Assembly: GCA_045106175.1 (NCBI GenBank)
Contig: JBGCEF010000032.1
Location: forward strand, 1 to 41,287
DNA: 41,287 nucleotides
Direction of reading: 5' to 3'
DNA from: TMED27 sp045106175
GTDB taxonomy: Bacteria > Pseudomonadota > Alphaproteobacteria > Micavibrionales > Micavibrionaceae
The translations under genes and the position numbers were made by a program. Below, piece by piece: positions 1-9,033 of the stretch. The notes under the pieces are model-generated. The model saw nothing but the letters and a program-made list of their open reading frames with translations, searched no databases and was not told the DNA's origin. Position 1 is the stretch's first letter; each line of letters begins with the position of its first letter.

Positions 1-58
1 CCTCCGCTACCAATTTTTCCATTTAAAATCATAAATTTATAAAGAATAATTATAAGAA

Positions 59-73
59 CCTATCTTAAATAGG
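59..73 (-). terminator. weak hairpin downstream of the small secreted-protein gene
   Basis: A 5-bp perfect inverted repeat, CCTAT (59-63) and ATAGG (69-73) with a 5-nt loop, lies about 50 bases past the stop of the minus-strand gene that ends at 124. Read on the minus strand it is followed by an AT-rich stretch but not a clean T run, so it is at best a weak terminator. I see no gene in bases 1-123. Confidence 0.25.
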
Positions 74-123
74 CATGCTATAAATACAGTAATTACAAAC
101 ATCTCAAACCAAAAAGAACATCT

Positions 124-549
124 TTAATTTTCGAAAGCTTCTTCAGCTTGATCCGTCTGCTCTAAAATATGATTACAAGCATCGGTTGGTATAACAGAAA
201 GCTGAGAAATTAAACCTGCTTTAGTGGCGGTGGTAAAATTATTCTGTGCTTGCGCATTATTTGAAGGGATCCAACCCTTTTCAAATATATCAAAAACTTG
301 AGACAATAATTCTATACCATTCTCTTTTCTCTCAAACTCTTTGTAAGAATACATCAACAATGGATTTATCTGCATCTCCAAAAGGGCACACTCACAATAT
401 TCTATATTATTATCATTAAGCGCACTCTGCGTCTGCTCAAGACAGCTTCTATTCAAAAGCTTTACATCCGCGTAATCATCAATCACAGACGGAGTATCAG
501 CATACGCTGAATACGAAAACAATATTAAAGCCAGCAGTAAAATCTTCAT
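124..549 (-). CDS. small secreted protein of unknown function
   Basis: The product is 141 residues. Residues 1-17 form a typical Sec signal peptide (Lys2, then a Leu/Ile/Ala-rich core ending in SAYA), so the mature protein of about 124 residues is probably periplasmic or secreted. The mature part has four cysteines (in SCLEQ, YCECA and DACNH), which would suit two disulfides in the periplasm. It looks mostly helical and acidic. I do not recognise a family. It is transcribed divergently from the Lcl protein cluster that begins at 776, with about 226 AT-rich bases between them that may hold both promoters. No strong ribosome binding site is visible before the ATG. Confidence 0.6.
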   Translation of the reverse strand: MKILLLALILFSYSAYADTPSVIDDYADVKLLNRSCLEQTQSALNDNNIEYCECALLEMQINPLLMYSYKEFERKENGIELLSQVFDIFEKGWIPSNNAQAQNNFTTATKAGLISQLSVIPTDACNHILEQTDQAEEAFEN

Positions 550-775
550 AACAAAACCAAATAAAAAATTAGAAATACATATTAAATTTGTATCAACAAT
601 TCTGCAAGTTCTAAGAAAAAACTAAAAATAATAAATACAAAATAAATCCCATCGTATCACAGCCTTTAAAAGAAACAAAAAAATATGAAAATAAATTGCT
701 AAAAATACAAATGGATAACCCAGTTTTTTCTCAAATTATTAATTATTATTTTAATGTATTTTGATAGGGTTATTT
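550..775. other. divergent AT-rich intergenic region
   Basis: This stretch separates the divergent secreted-protein gene and the first Lcl-domain gene. It is very AT-rich, so several -10-like hexamers exist but none stands out. The only element I would trust is AGGG at 765-768, spaced 7 nt before the ATG at 776, which supports that start over the upstream TTG at 761. Confidence 0.4.
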
Positions 776-2623
776 ATGGATCGTATATTGCTAATATCTG
801 CGCTGTTATTAGCCATCTGTATAAATCCCTCTGTAGCACAAGTTCCAGGGGACGATTGCAGCAGCTTACCTGCGGGTGCAACACGGCTTAAAGAAGATCA
901 AAATGGCGATTTACGTGATGTCATCCTTATCTGCGATGGATCACTATGGCAAACGATGCAATTCGCGGTTGATCGCATCCAAGACACCGATAATGATACA
1001 AACGTCATCGTAGATACATCTGATGACGACATCATCAGAATGAACTCACAGGCAAAACCCATTTCAACTGTTTTTGCGACGGGTTCAGACACAACTTTCA
1101 ACTTAATATCATCTGCTGCAACACCAAATATGGGTATTGTCTTTGAGGAAAATGTTACTGATTCTGCTTTTATAGGATTAAATGCAACAGGGGAATTTGA
1201 GATAAATACAATTACCGCTGGAAGCGATATTATTTTCAGGGCAAACGGCATTGAACGAGGCCGGCTTCACAACACGGGTGAATTCACAATCAATACAACC
1301 GCCCCCCCGCAAGCGGCTCTAGACATAGACGGCTACATGAGAGCTTTGGGGTTATTACAAAACGGCTCCTTTAATGCCTATTTACTATTTTCAGGCGACA
1401 GTCTTTCTATTCGGGCAGGAGACTTAACAAATGCTGACACCTATTTTGATGCACGGGGATCAACATTAGAATACATCAGGATTGCAACGAACGATAATGA
1501 TAACCCTGCAGAAATTATATTTGGCGATGATAACTTATTCGTAAATCAAGTCACCGATCGCATCGGCATCAATAATAACGACCCTAAAGCAACGTTAGAC
1601 GTTTCTGATATTATACAAATCGGAAACACAACCGTATCATGCACGAGCTTAGTAGCAGGAGGACTAAGATACAATCCAACTTTCAAATGCTTAGAAGTTT
1701 GTTCAGGCTCAGGTTGGGGATGTAACACAGAAGTACAATGTGCAGATGACATTCCTGACACTTTTTCTTTTACCGACGTTACCAACGCAACGACAAGTAC
1801 TCTTATTGAATCCAATATTATCCAAATCACAGGGTTAGCAGAATGCTCAATCACAGCATCTATAGATGGATCAGGAACCCCCGAATATAGAATTTGCAAC
1901 GATGCCGCATGCACAAGCGTCGAACATGATTGGTCAAATTTGGTCAACGGGTTTGCAAACAACCAATATTTACAAGTAAGGCTAATATCAACAAGTTTAG
2001 GACAAGACACACGATCCTTAAGTGTTCGCGTTGGTGCGCGCTCAACAACATGGAGTGTATCAACCGCCGGTGCGTGCCCACCAGACGCAAGCCCAGTTCC
2101 AGGAAGCCTATGCGCTGACAACACCGTATATGTAGGAACAACAGTGGACTCAAGCGGAAGTAATTATAATTTTTACGCAACACCATGTCGACACTCCAGA
2201 ACGTATGAAAATGGAACCTGTGTGGGAGTTGTCGCGACAATGCCGTTTAACAACGATTCAACCAATTACCAATTAGTCGGTGCAAATCACCCCAATGACG
2301 GACAGCAAAACACAACAGCTTTTGTCGCGGAAACGTCAGCCACAAATCCCGAAGCCCCCTATTTTGCACCAAATTACTGTAATGATTTAGGACAGTTTGG
2401 TGAGGAATATGCCTATGGATACACCGATTGGTATCTTCCTTCACAAAGCGAAGGAAATACGATGTGCCCTGTGTTTCAAGGCGTGTTAGACTGGAGCACG
2501 ATATGGTTATCTACTGAAGCTAGCTTTGATAGAGCACGATATGAACGAAGCGACTGCTTTTCTGGTTCCGCAGGAAAAAGAACGCAATACTCCGTACGTT
2601 GCGTAAGGAGGGTATTACAGTGA
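776..2623 (+). CDS. exported Lcl/DUF1566-domain protein, paralog 1 of 3
   Basis: The product is 615 residues with a signal peptide at residues 1-22 (MDRILLISALLLAIC...SVAQ). I prefer ATG 776 to TTG 761 because AGGG lies 7 nt upstream. After a Cys-containing N-terminal segment with ICDGSLWQ, residues about 60-320 look like a trimeric tail-fibre or collagen-stalk type region (motifs such as AALDIDGYMRA and IGINNNDPKATLDV). Residues about 325-432 are a beta-rich module that recurs in the two downstream paralogs. Residues about 442-613 are an Lcl/DUF1566-type domain (YGYTDWYLPSQ, WLSTEA, terminal VRCVRR), a C-type-lectin-like fold often found in adhesins. The cell-surface location and adhesive role are inferred. 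The gene overlaps the next by 4 bases and is probably co-transcribed with it. Confidence 0.8.
   Translation: MDRILLISALLLAICINPSVAQVPGDDCSSLPAGATRLKEDQNGDLRDVILICDGSLWQTMQFAVDRIQDTDNDTNVIVDTSDDDIIRMNSQAKPISTVFATGSDTTFNLISSAATPNMGIVFEENVTDSAFIGLNATGEFEINTITAGSDIIFRANGIERGRLHNTGEFTINTTAPPQAALDIDGYMRALGLLQNGSFNAYLLFSGDSLSIRAGDLTNADTYFDARGSTLEYIRIATNDNDNPAEIIFGDDNLFVNQVTDRIGINNNDPKATLDVSDIIQIGNTTVSCTSLVAGGLRYNPTFKCLEVCSGSGWGCNTEVQCADDIPDTFSFTDVTNATTSTLIESNIIQITGLAECSITASIDGSGTPEYRICNDAACTSVEHDWSNLVNGFANNQYLQVRLISTSLGQDTRSLSVRVGARSTTWSVSTAGACPPDASPVPGSLCADNTVYVGTTVDSSGSNYNFYATPCRHSRTYENGTCVGVVATMPFNNDSTNYQLVGANHPNDGQQNTTAFVAETSATNPEAPYFAPNYCNDLGQFGEEYAYGYTDWYLPSQSEGNTMCPVFQGVLDWSTIWLSTEASFDRARYERSDCFSGSAGKRTQYSVRCVRRVLQ
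2605..2611 (+). promoter_or_regulatory. Shine-Dalgarno that fixes the start of paralog 2
   Basis: AAGGAGG at 2605-2611, still inside the end of paralog 1, is 8 nt upstream of GTG 2620. The GTG overlaps the TGA of paralog 1 (GTGA, 2620-2623). This suggests translational coupling and argues against the longer TTG start at 2599, which would place the SD inside the coding region and spoil the signal peptide. Confidence 0.7.
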
Positions 2624-4824
2624 AATCTCTACTTTTATTAGCAATGCTATTCACATTAATAACCCCTCAAATTGCAACAGCTCAGCTTGTAGGCACTGAT
2701 ATATCCGCAGGAGATAACTGCTCTGCATACAACTCCGGTGATACCGCATTAACCGCTGACTCTGATCTTGATCAAAGAGGGGTTGTTTTAATATGTGATG
2801 GGTCTGCATGGCAAGAAATGCTCGAACCAAGCTCTATAATGCTAGAAACAATAATAGACAGAGATTCCGACACCTTTATTAATGTTGATAATTCAAATGA
2901 TGATGTCATCAGATTATTTTCAGCAAATCGTGAAATTGTAAATATGGGCGCATCAGGCGCAAATGATAGTTTTGTAAGAATACTAACAGACTCAAGCACC
3001 GCTAACGCTGGTTTCACCCTAACGCCCAACACAGTCAATAGCGGCTATATTGGATTAGGAACAGGATCACCAATCTTAAACATTGGCGCACGAAGTACCC
3101 TAAACACAGTTTTAAAAACTCAAGGTGTTGAGAGAATGCGCATAGATCCAGCCGCCAACAGAATTATACTTAATCAGGCAACTCCATTTTTTGTTTTTGA
3201 TGTCAATGGCGATATTCGCGCAAGAAGGTTGGTAGATTCAAGCCTCGACACAAGCTACATAGACATGGAAACCGCTGATCGAACAGTTGTGCGCTTAGAT
3301 AACAACCTAAATTATTTAGATCTAAACGGCAGCGCACAAACAATTTCAATCGGAAATACCGGAGACTTTAATACCCCCGATGAAATAGAAATTGGTGTAG
3401 ATGACAACATTTGGGTTGAACGGGATAACTCCACCGGAAGAAGAATAGGTATCATGACATCAACACCCGATGTAGCGCTTGATGTAGCCGGCACAATAAA
3501 ACTAGGGTCACAAAACGTAGCATGTGATAGCGCTCTTGAGGGTGGAATAAGATGGAACACAACTGATAACTGTATCCAAGTCTGTGACGGCATCGCTTGG
3601 GAATGCTCTCTAGAGAATTCTTGCACAGATGAACTTCCCGACGAATGGACATTTAATGATGTAACGAACGCTGCTGCAAACACAGCTATTGAATCCAACA
3701 TCATACAGGTTACTGGAATAGACCCGTTGTGTCTCGCACAAGTCAGGGCAACAGGTAACGGCAATCCGGAAATCAGAATATGCAATGATGCAAGCTGCAG
3801 CGTTGTAGATCTTACATGGACATCACAGCTAACAACGATGCAAAACAATAAATATCTTCAAGTTAGAGCTACTTCGCCTAACGCTGGTCTAGTAACGCAA
3901 TTCACATCATTGCGCATTGGCGCACGCTCAATGAATTGGCTAGTACAAACGGCTGGAGATTGTACTGACCCAAACCCTGTTCCAGGAACAATTTGTGCCG
4001 ATGGAACCGTTTTTATAGGAAGAACCACAGATGGTTTTGAAAAAATGTATACAACCCGTTGCCGCCAACCAAGGCTTTTTCAAGGGGGAGCCTGTAGGGG
4101 GTATCAATTTAGAGTGCCATGGAATGATTATTCAGACAACTACACAAACGCTGTTGGAGCATCCAGTTTCTTTCAAGGGCAACGCAATACAACAGATCTA
4201 GTGAATACTGATTCAAACACAAACCCCGAAGCAAGAGAACCTTATCGCTACATGGCTGCTGAATATTGTGACAAACTTGGCGATTTGAATGAACCTAGTG
4301 CTTACGGCTACACAGATTGGTACCTGCCCTCTCAAGATGAAGGCGATGACTTATGTACTATCATGCGTCCTCTTGGCTATGACTGGAACACGATATGGCT
4401 GTCCACAGAAGCAAGCTCTGACAGAGCGCGTTACGAACGAAGCGATTGCTATTCAGGTTCTGGAGGAAAAAGAACTGTATATAGTCTGCTTTGCGTACGA
4501 AAAGAAAGTACGGTCGGAACGGATATTAATCCAGACGCCTTTAACTTCACAAACCAGACCAATGTTACGATCAGTTCTCTAACAACATCAGATACGATCA
4601 CAATATCCGGAACTGATGCCGCTAGCTTAGTAACACTATCAGGAGCAGGAAATCCTGAAATGAGCTTCAATGGCGGAACTTCATGGGTAACAACAGGAAC
4701 CATTAATGTCGATGGTAATATTACCGTACGACTGACTTCCTCCAATAATCCAAGCACGACGTCTTCCGCAACAATTACGATTGGATCAACAAGCACAACT
4801 TGGGATGTAACCACAGGGCCATAA
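2620..4824 (+). CDS. exported Lcl/DUF1566-domain protein, paralog 2 of 3
   Basis: The product is 734 residues from GTG 2620; residues 1-22 are a signal peptide ending in ATAQ. The domain order follows paralog 1: Cys-containing head with LICDGSAWQ, a tail-fibre-like stalk with ALDVAGTIKLG, a beta module (about residues 341-445) and an Lcl/DUF1566 domain (about 456-627, with YGYTDWYLPSQ and SLLCVRK). It then gains a second, cysteine-free copy of the beta module at residues about 636-734 (from DAFNFTNQTN to TWDVTTGP), which ends the protein. The extra module suggests growth by module duplication. Its neighbours are paralog 1 (4-bp overlap) and paralog 3 (4-bp gap), so the three form an operon. 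Surface adhesion is inferred from the fold, not shown. Confidence 0.8.
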   Translation: MKSLLLLAMLFTLITPQIATAQLVGTDISAGDNCSAYNSGDTALTADSDLDQRGVVLICDGSAWQEMLEPSSIMLETIIDRDSDTFINVDNSNDDVIRLFSANREIVNMGASGANDSFVRILTDSSTANAGFTLTPNTVNSGYIGLGTGSPILNIGARSTLNTVLKTQGVERMRIDPAANRIILNQATPFFVFDVNGDIRARRLVDSSLDTSYIDMETADRTVVRLDNNLNYLDLNGSAQTISIGNTGDFNTPDEIEIGVDDNIWVERDNSTGRRIGIMTSTPDVALDVAGTIKLGSQNVACDSALEGGIRWNTTDNCIQVCDGIAWECSLENSCTDELPDEWTFNDVTNAAANTAIESNIIQVTGIDPLCLAQVRATGNGNPEIRICNDASCSVVDLTWTSQLTTMQNNKYLQVRATSPNAGLVTQFTSLRIGARSMNWLVQTAGDCTDPNPVPGTICADGTVFIGRTTDGFEKMYTTRCRQPRLFQGGACRGYQFRVPWNDYSDNYTNAVGASSFFQGQRNTTDLVNTDSNTNPEAREPYRYMAAEYCDKLGDLNEPSAYGYTDWYLPSQDEGDDLCTIMRPLGYDWNTIWLSTEASSDRARYERSDCYSGSGGKRTVYSLLCVRKESTVGTDINPDAFNFTNQTNVTISSLTTSDTITISGTDAASLVTLSGAGNPEMSFNGGTSWVTTGTINVDGNITVRLTSSNNPSTTSSATITIGSTSTTWDVTTGP

Positions 4825-4828
4825 GAAA

Positions 4829-7800
4829 ATGATACAACCAATGCTAAAAATAACAGGTATGTTTTTCTTAATGACGCTCATCATACTGCTAAGCGTCACT
4901 GTAAAAGCTCAACCTACCGGAACAGATCTATCGGTCGGCGATTCTTGTGCGACCTACCCTCAAGGTGCCACAACAATGACAGCAGATGCAGATTTAAACT
5001 TTGTAAATGTCATTTTAATCTGTGATGGAAGCATATGGCAGCCATTGCTCGCACCAAGTTCAATAAGCTTAGACCGTATTCAAGACTTAGATAATAATAC
5101 TGCCGTAGATGTAGATAATAGTGACGATGATGTCATTCGCTTTTTCTCAGCAGGAAGAGAAATCGCAAACACATACGCACTGGCAAATGATGATACATTC
5201 TTTAAAGTAAGAACAAATACGCCAGGATCAAATACAGGGATATATTTCGAAGATAGCGGAACTGATAAAGCCTATATTGGCCTTGGCTATGGCACACCGG
5301 GGTTAAATATTGACGCGATAACATCAGACTCTGGCCTTCGCCTAGATACGCAGGGATTTAGTTCTTTGAGTATGGATCAAAGTGGTCAGTTCGGAGTAAA
5401 TATTGCAAATCCGACCGCAGCATTTCACATAAACAGCTATCCCTCAGCATCAAGGCTCTTAAATTACAACGACACGACAAGCAGCATCGACTTATCAACA
5501 GCAGGAGACATTGTTTTTGTTCATGACGGCGGTCTTCCATACCTTAATTTTGATGGTGCAAATAAACGACTTGGCATTGGCGAAACTGGTGATCCAAACA
5601 GCCCATCAACGATAAATCTAGGCGGCGTATTATGGACAGATAAAGTTAACTCCAGAATTGGTATCAGGACAGCTACGCCAAGAGTGGCCTTAGACATCAA
5701 TGGAGCTATGCGCGTTGGATCAAACGCTGATATCTGTGATGGTGATCTGGTTGGCGGCATCCGATGGAGCGCTGCAAGCACATGCGTAGAAGTATGTGAT
5801 GGCACTGCATGGGGATGCTCACTCGAAGCATCCTGTTCCTCAGATCTACCCGCAGATTGGAGCGTCAACAACAGAATCAATCAAACGACATCATCATTAA
5901 TCACATCAAATATATTTCAAATCACTGAAATCGCAGGCTGCACCGTGGAGGTTAGCATCAACGGTGATGGTAGCCCAGAATACCGTATTTGTGATGATAG
6001 CGCGTGCGCCACTGTCGATCAAAATTGGACAGCATCTGACTCTAACATTACCAATAATAAATATGTCCAAATGAGAACAACCAGTTCCGCTAATGGCGGA
6101 GAAACAAACAACATAAACCTTAGAGTTGGATCCCGCGCTAACTTATGGACAGTGAGCACAGCCGGCAGTTGCACCGATGTCGCCCCTCCGGTTGGTACAA
6201 CATGTGCTGACGGTACGATCTACATGGGGAAAACATCAGATAATTTTGTCAAATTTTACACAACACGCTGTTCTGCGCCAAGAACATTTGACGGTAGCAG
6301 TTGCGTTGGAACAGTGTTGATGACAGATTGGAACAACGGAACAACAAACTGGGTTAACACAAGGGGAGCCTTTAGCTTTTTTCAAGGGCAACGAAACACA
6401 ACTGAACTAGCGATAAAAGGCACTAGTGGCGATATCGGAGCACCATACAGAGCCGCACAATATTGTGACACCCTTGGAGACACCGGTGAACCGGAAGCCT
6501 ATGGCTATACCGATTGGTATTTACCATCCCAAGATGAAATAAACCAAATGTGTGGAACACTACGAGGCTTAGGTTACGATTGGTCAACAACATGGGCATC
6601 AACAGAATCAGGCGTAGATAGAGCGCGCTATGAACGAAGCGACTGCTATTCAGCTTCCACAACGAAAACAACCGATTATCGCGTAAGATGCGTTAGAAAA
6701 GATAGCACCACCGGAACAGATACAACCCCTAACCCATATGTTGTGCCTGATCTAAATACTGTGGACCTTGTCTCTCTTCAAACATCAGAAGAGATCTTAA
6801 TAAGAGGATTAGAAGCCGGCACCACTTATAGCATTACAGGAGATGGTACTCCGGAAATCAGCGTAAATGGAGGTGTAACTTGGGCAACTGAAGGTTTCAT
6901 GGATTTTGATGATTTCATTCAGGTTCGTTTAACTACACCCAACACAACCTCAACAACGTCTAATGCTACAATTACAGTTGGCGGTGTAAATTACGTATGG
7001 AGTGTAACAACAGGAGATGGAACACCTGACGCTCTAAACTTCACCAATCAAACAGGTTTCGTAGCAGGAAGCCTTTCATCTTCAAACACTATCACCATAT
7101 CTGGAATAGATGTGAATGTCCCTATAAGTGTAACGGGTGATGGAACACCTCAATTAAGCATAAATGGTGGCCCTTTCACTACTTCTAGTCGTATCAACAA
7201 CGGAGATACGCTACAATTAAGAGCAGCTAATGCAAATACAGTACTCACAACAAATACTATCACCGTTAGTGTAGGAACACTAAGCGAAGACTGGACAATT
7301 ACAACTGGAAGCTCACCAGTGTCTACGCTCACCCTATCAAGTTCACTCCCTGCTCATAACGCAACAAATGTTGCACTAAGCGATAATATAATATTAACCT
7401 TTAACGAAGATCTCTTGCCATTAAGCGGTAATATAGAAATTAGAGACCTAACTGGCTTTCAAGATAATCGAACGATTGCTATCAATGATCCGCAGATTGT
7501 TATTTCTGCTAATACGATCACAATTAACCCAACAACAGATTTTGATTTAGGAAGAATCTATGAACTCACGATGGGCTCCAATGTTATAGAAGACCTGTCT
7601 GGAAGACCTTTTGGAGGAATTAACCCAGGCACTCTCAATTTTTCAACACCACCTATTACATCGCTTGCTCAAATCTCTGGCTATGCAAATGGTATATATA
7701 ACGTTGAAGCAAACGCACAATCTTTCCAAGGATACATATATAATGAATTAGGTTCCTCATGGCTTCTGGTTGGTAAAGGAAGACAGGGTTGGCAGTTTGA

Positions 7801-8302
7801 CGCAGATGGGCAAGGAACCCTTACGGGCGTCACATCAAACCTTGGAACAGTCGCTGGCTTCACACCAAATGCTTACCCCGAAGCCATCATTAATGATCTC
7901 ATCACCAATGCGTCTATTGATCTAACGGGTGTTGAAATACTTATCCGACGTGCCGCAGACATCGCAGGAACAAATTATCAAAATGTTTTATGGAGACCAC
8001 GCTTTCAGACCAACTGGGTCTGGAGCTTTGATGCAACTGATTATGCCATCGTTCATGATGTTCAAGCATCTATCCTTGGCGTAGCCAACAGCTCGAACAG
8101 AAATACAAGAGACGCACAGCCAGCAAACGATCACAGACGCATTTTTACATGGCCTTGGTCATCACATGCCTCACAAAAAGGCTTCTCATATGGCTCCGCA
8201 ATTAGTGGCGTCAATAACAATGACCCCGACACCTTTCTATGGGAAAACACCAGCGAAAATCATGCAATTCCATACGCCGAAGTCTATATACGCGTAGAGT
8301 AA
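4829..8302 (+). CDS. exported Lcl/DUF1566-domain protein with Big_5-like domain, paralog 3 of 3
   Basis: The product is 1157 residues. An N-terminal hydrophobic segment ends near VKAQ (about residue 28) and fits a signal peptide; ATG 4841 is an alternative start. The order is head with LICDGSIWQ, tail-fibre-like stalk (ALDINGAMRVG), Cys-containing beta module (about 339-447), Lcl/DUF1566 (about 454-627, YGYTDWYLPSQ, VRCVRK), two more beta modules (about 631-729 and 730-829), a Big_5/SwmB-type Ig-like domain (about 831-940, with LSDNIILTFNEDL and INPTTDFDLG), and a 210-residue Trp-rich C-terminal domain (WLLVGKGRQGWQF ... IPYAEVYIRVE). I cannot name the last domain; its layout recalls lectin-like or fibrinogen-like globules. 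It is the largest and most elaborate of the three paralogs and probably the most exposed. Confidence 0.8.
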   Translation: MIQPMLKITGMFFLMTLIILLSVTVKAQPTGTDLSVGDSCATYPQGATTMTADADLNFVNVILICDGSIWQPLLAPSSISLDRIQDLDNNTAVDVDNSDDDVIRFFSAGREIANTYALANDDTFFKVRTNTPGSNTGIYFEDSGTDKAYIGLGYGTPGLNIDAITSDSGLRLDTQGFSSLSMDQSGQFGVNIANPTAAFHINSYPSASRLLNYNDTTSSIDLSTAGDIVFVHDGGLPYLNFDGANKRLGIGETGDPNSPSTINLGGVLWTDKVNSRIGIRTATPRVALDINGAMRVGSNADICDGDLVGGIRWSAASTCVEVCDGTAWGCSLEASCSSDLPADWSVNNRINQTTSSLITSNIFQITEIAGCTVEVSINGDGSPEYRICDDSACATVDQNWTASDSNITNNKYVQMRTTSSANGGETNNINLRVGSRANLWTVSTAGSCTDVAPPVGTTCADGTIYMGKTSDNFVKFYTTRCSAPRTFDGSSCVGTVLMTDWNNGTTNWVNTRGAFSFFQGQRNTTELAIKGTSGDIGAPYRAAQYCDTLGDTGEPEAYGYTDWYLPSQDEINQMCGTLRGLGYDWSTTWASTESGVDRARYERSDCYSASTTKTTDYRVRCVRKDSTTGTDTTPNPYVVPDLNTVDLVSLQTSEEILIRGLEAGTTYSITGDGTPEISVNGGVTWATEGFMDFDDFIQVRLTTPNTTSTTSNATITVGGVNYVWSVTTGDGTPDALNFTNQTGFVAGSLSSSNTITISGIDVNVPISVTGDGTPQLSINGGPFTTSSRINNGDTLQLRAANANTVLTTNTITVSVGTLSEDWTITTGSSPVSTLTLSSSLPAHNATNVALSDNIILTFNEDLLPLSGNIEIRDLTGFQDNRTIAINDPQIVISANTITINPTTDFDLGRIYELTMGSNVIEDLSGRPFGGINPGTLNFSTPPITSLAQISGYANGIYNVEANAQSFQGYIYNELGSSWLLVGKGRQGWQFDADGQGTLTGVTSNLGTVAGFTPNAYPEAIINDLITNASIDLTGVEILIRRAADIAGTNYQNVLWRPRFQTNWVWSFDATDYAIVHDVQASILGVANSSNRNTRDAQPANDHRRIFTWPWSSHASQKGFSYGSAISGVNNNDPDTFLWENTSENHAIPYAEVYIRVE

Positions 8303-8479
8303 CCCTAAAAATAAGAGAATATTTACTTATCTATAAAAGTAAAATTTGAAATAAATTCAAAACGATAAATCTTGCAACCTTAGGTATTATTGCATTAAGG
8401 TTTTCTTAATACTTCAAAAAACAAAACCAATACTTTGTTGCGTCTTTAATTAACAGCAAACAAATAAAGGAGATCGTTC
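8303..8479. other. AT-rich intergenic region before the receiver fragments
   Basis: There is no gene of plausible length here. The end of this stretch has AAAGGAG at 8467-8473, spaced 6 nt before ATG 8480, a good ribosome binding site for the receiver fragment. No convincing terminator for the Lcl operon is visible. Confidence 0.4.
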
Positions 8480-8590
8480 ATGCGCCATGAACCGATAAGG
8501 ATCCTCTATGTCGAGGATGACCCATACGATGTCACAATACTTCAAGAAACGCTAAGCCTGTTAAAACAACAATCGGAACTTTCTGATTAA
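8480..8590 (+). pseudogene. truncated receiver domain, plus-strand half of a head-on junction
   Basis: After a good ribosome binding site, ATG 8480 opens a 36-codon frame that begins RILYVEDDPYDVTILQETL, the classic first strand and acidic pair of a CheY-like receiver. At about residue 26 similarity to receivers stops, and the frame ends at TAA 8588-8590. The phosphoacceptor Asp, the Thr/Ser and the Lys of a receiver are all missing, so it cannot be a working response regulator. The 3' part of the frame is the antisense of the convergent minus-strand receiver fragment, meaning the two genes have been joined nose to nose at about 8555-8565. It once would have been a single-domain regulator of about 140 residues. 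Confidence 0.75.
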
Positions 8591-8843
8591 AATTGCGTAT
8601 TTCTTTAACTGTCTCTGCGCCATGACTATCCGGTAAATTCAAATCCAACAAAACAAGATTAAAATTATGCTCAGCATATGTCTTATACGCATCCTCAAGC
8701 GAGCGAACAGGAACAACTTTCGAATCTGGCCATAAATCACGAACACGGCATTTCGTTAAAACCGTATCAGCCGCACAATCCTCAACAAGAAGGATCGTAT
8801 ATAAGCCACCATCATCATTCGCACCGACTGTTTCACTATTCAT
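8532..8843 (-). pseudogene. C-terminally truncated receiver domain, minus-strand half of a head-on junction
   Basis: ATG 8843 (MNSETVG) follows AAAGGAG and is preferred to the upstream start at 8885. The frame encodes a receiver with the acidic region (LLVEDCAAD), the phosphoacceptor Asp in VLLDLNLPDSHG and the conserved PIVVLTG. Directly after LTGL the receiver sequence ends and only AFLEVL and a stop follow, so helix 4, strand 5 with its Lys, and helix 5 are gone. The tail is the antisense of the plus-strand receiver fragment starting at 8480. An inversion or deletion between two receiver genes, or a mis-assembly, would give this picture. Phosphorylation might still occur, but the fold is incomplete. 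Confidence 0.75.
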
Positions 8844-9033
8844 ACAAACTCCTTTAGCCCAAATAAAATTAACACGCAAAAACACGCGCTAATAACCTCA
8901 AGTTGTAATTCTAAAATAAATTTATGATGAAATAAATAGTCTAAAAAATAAACAATAAGGACATAAACAGGCAAAACGAATTGCACAATTCATCAAATTG
9001 ATCATAAAGCCTTACAATGAATTCAAAAAAGAC

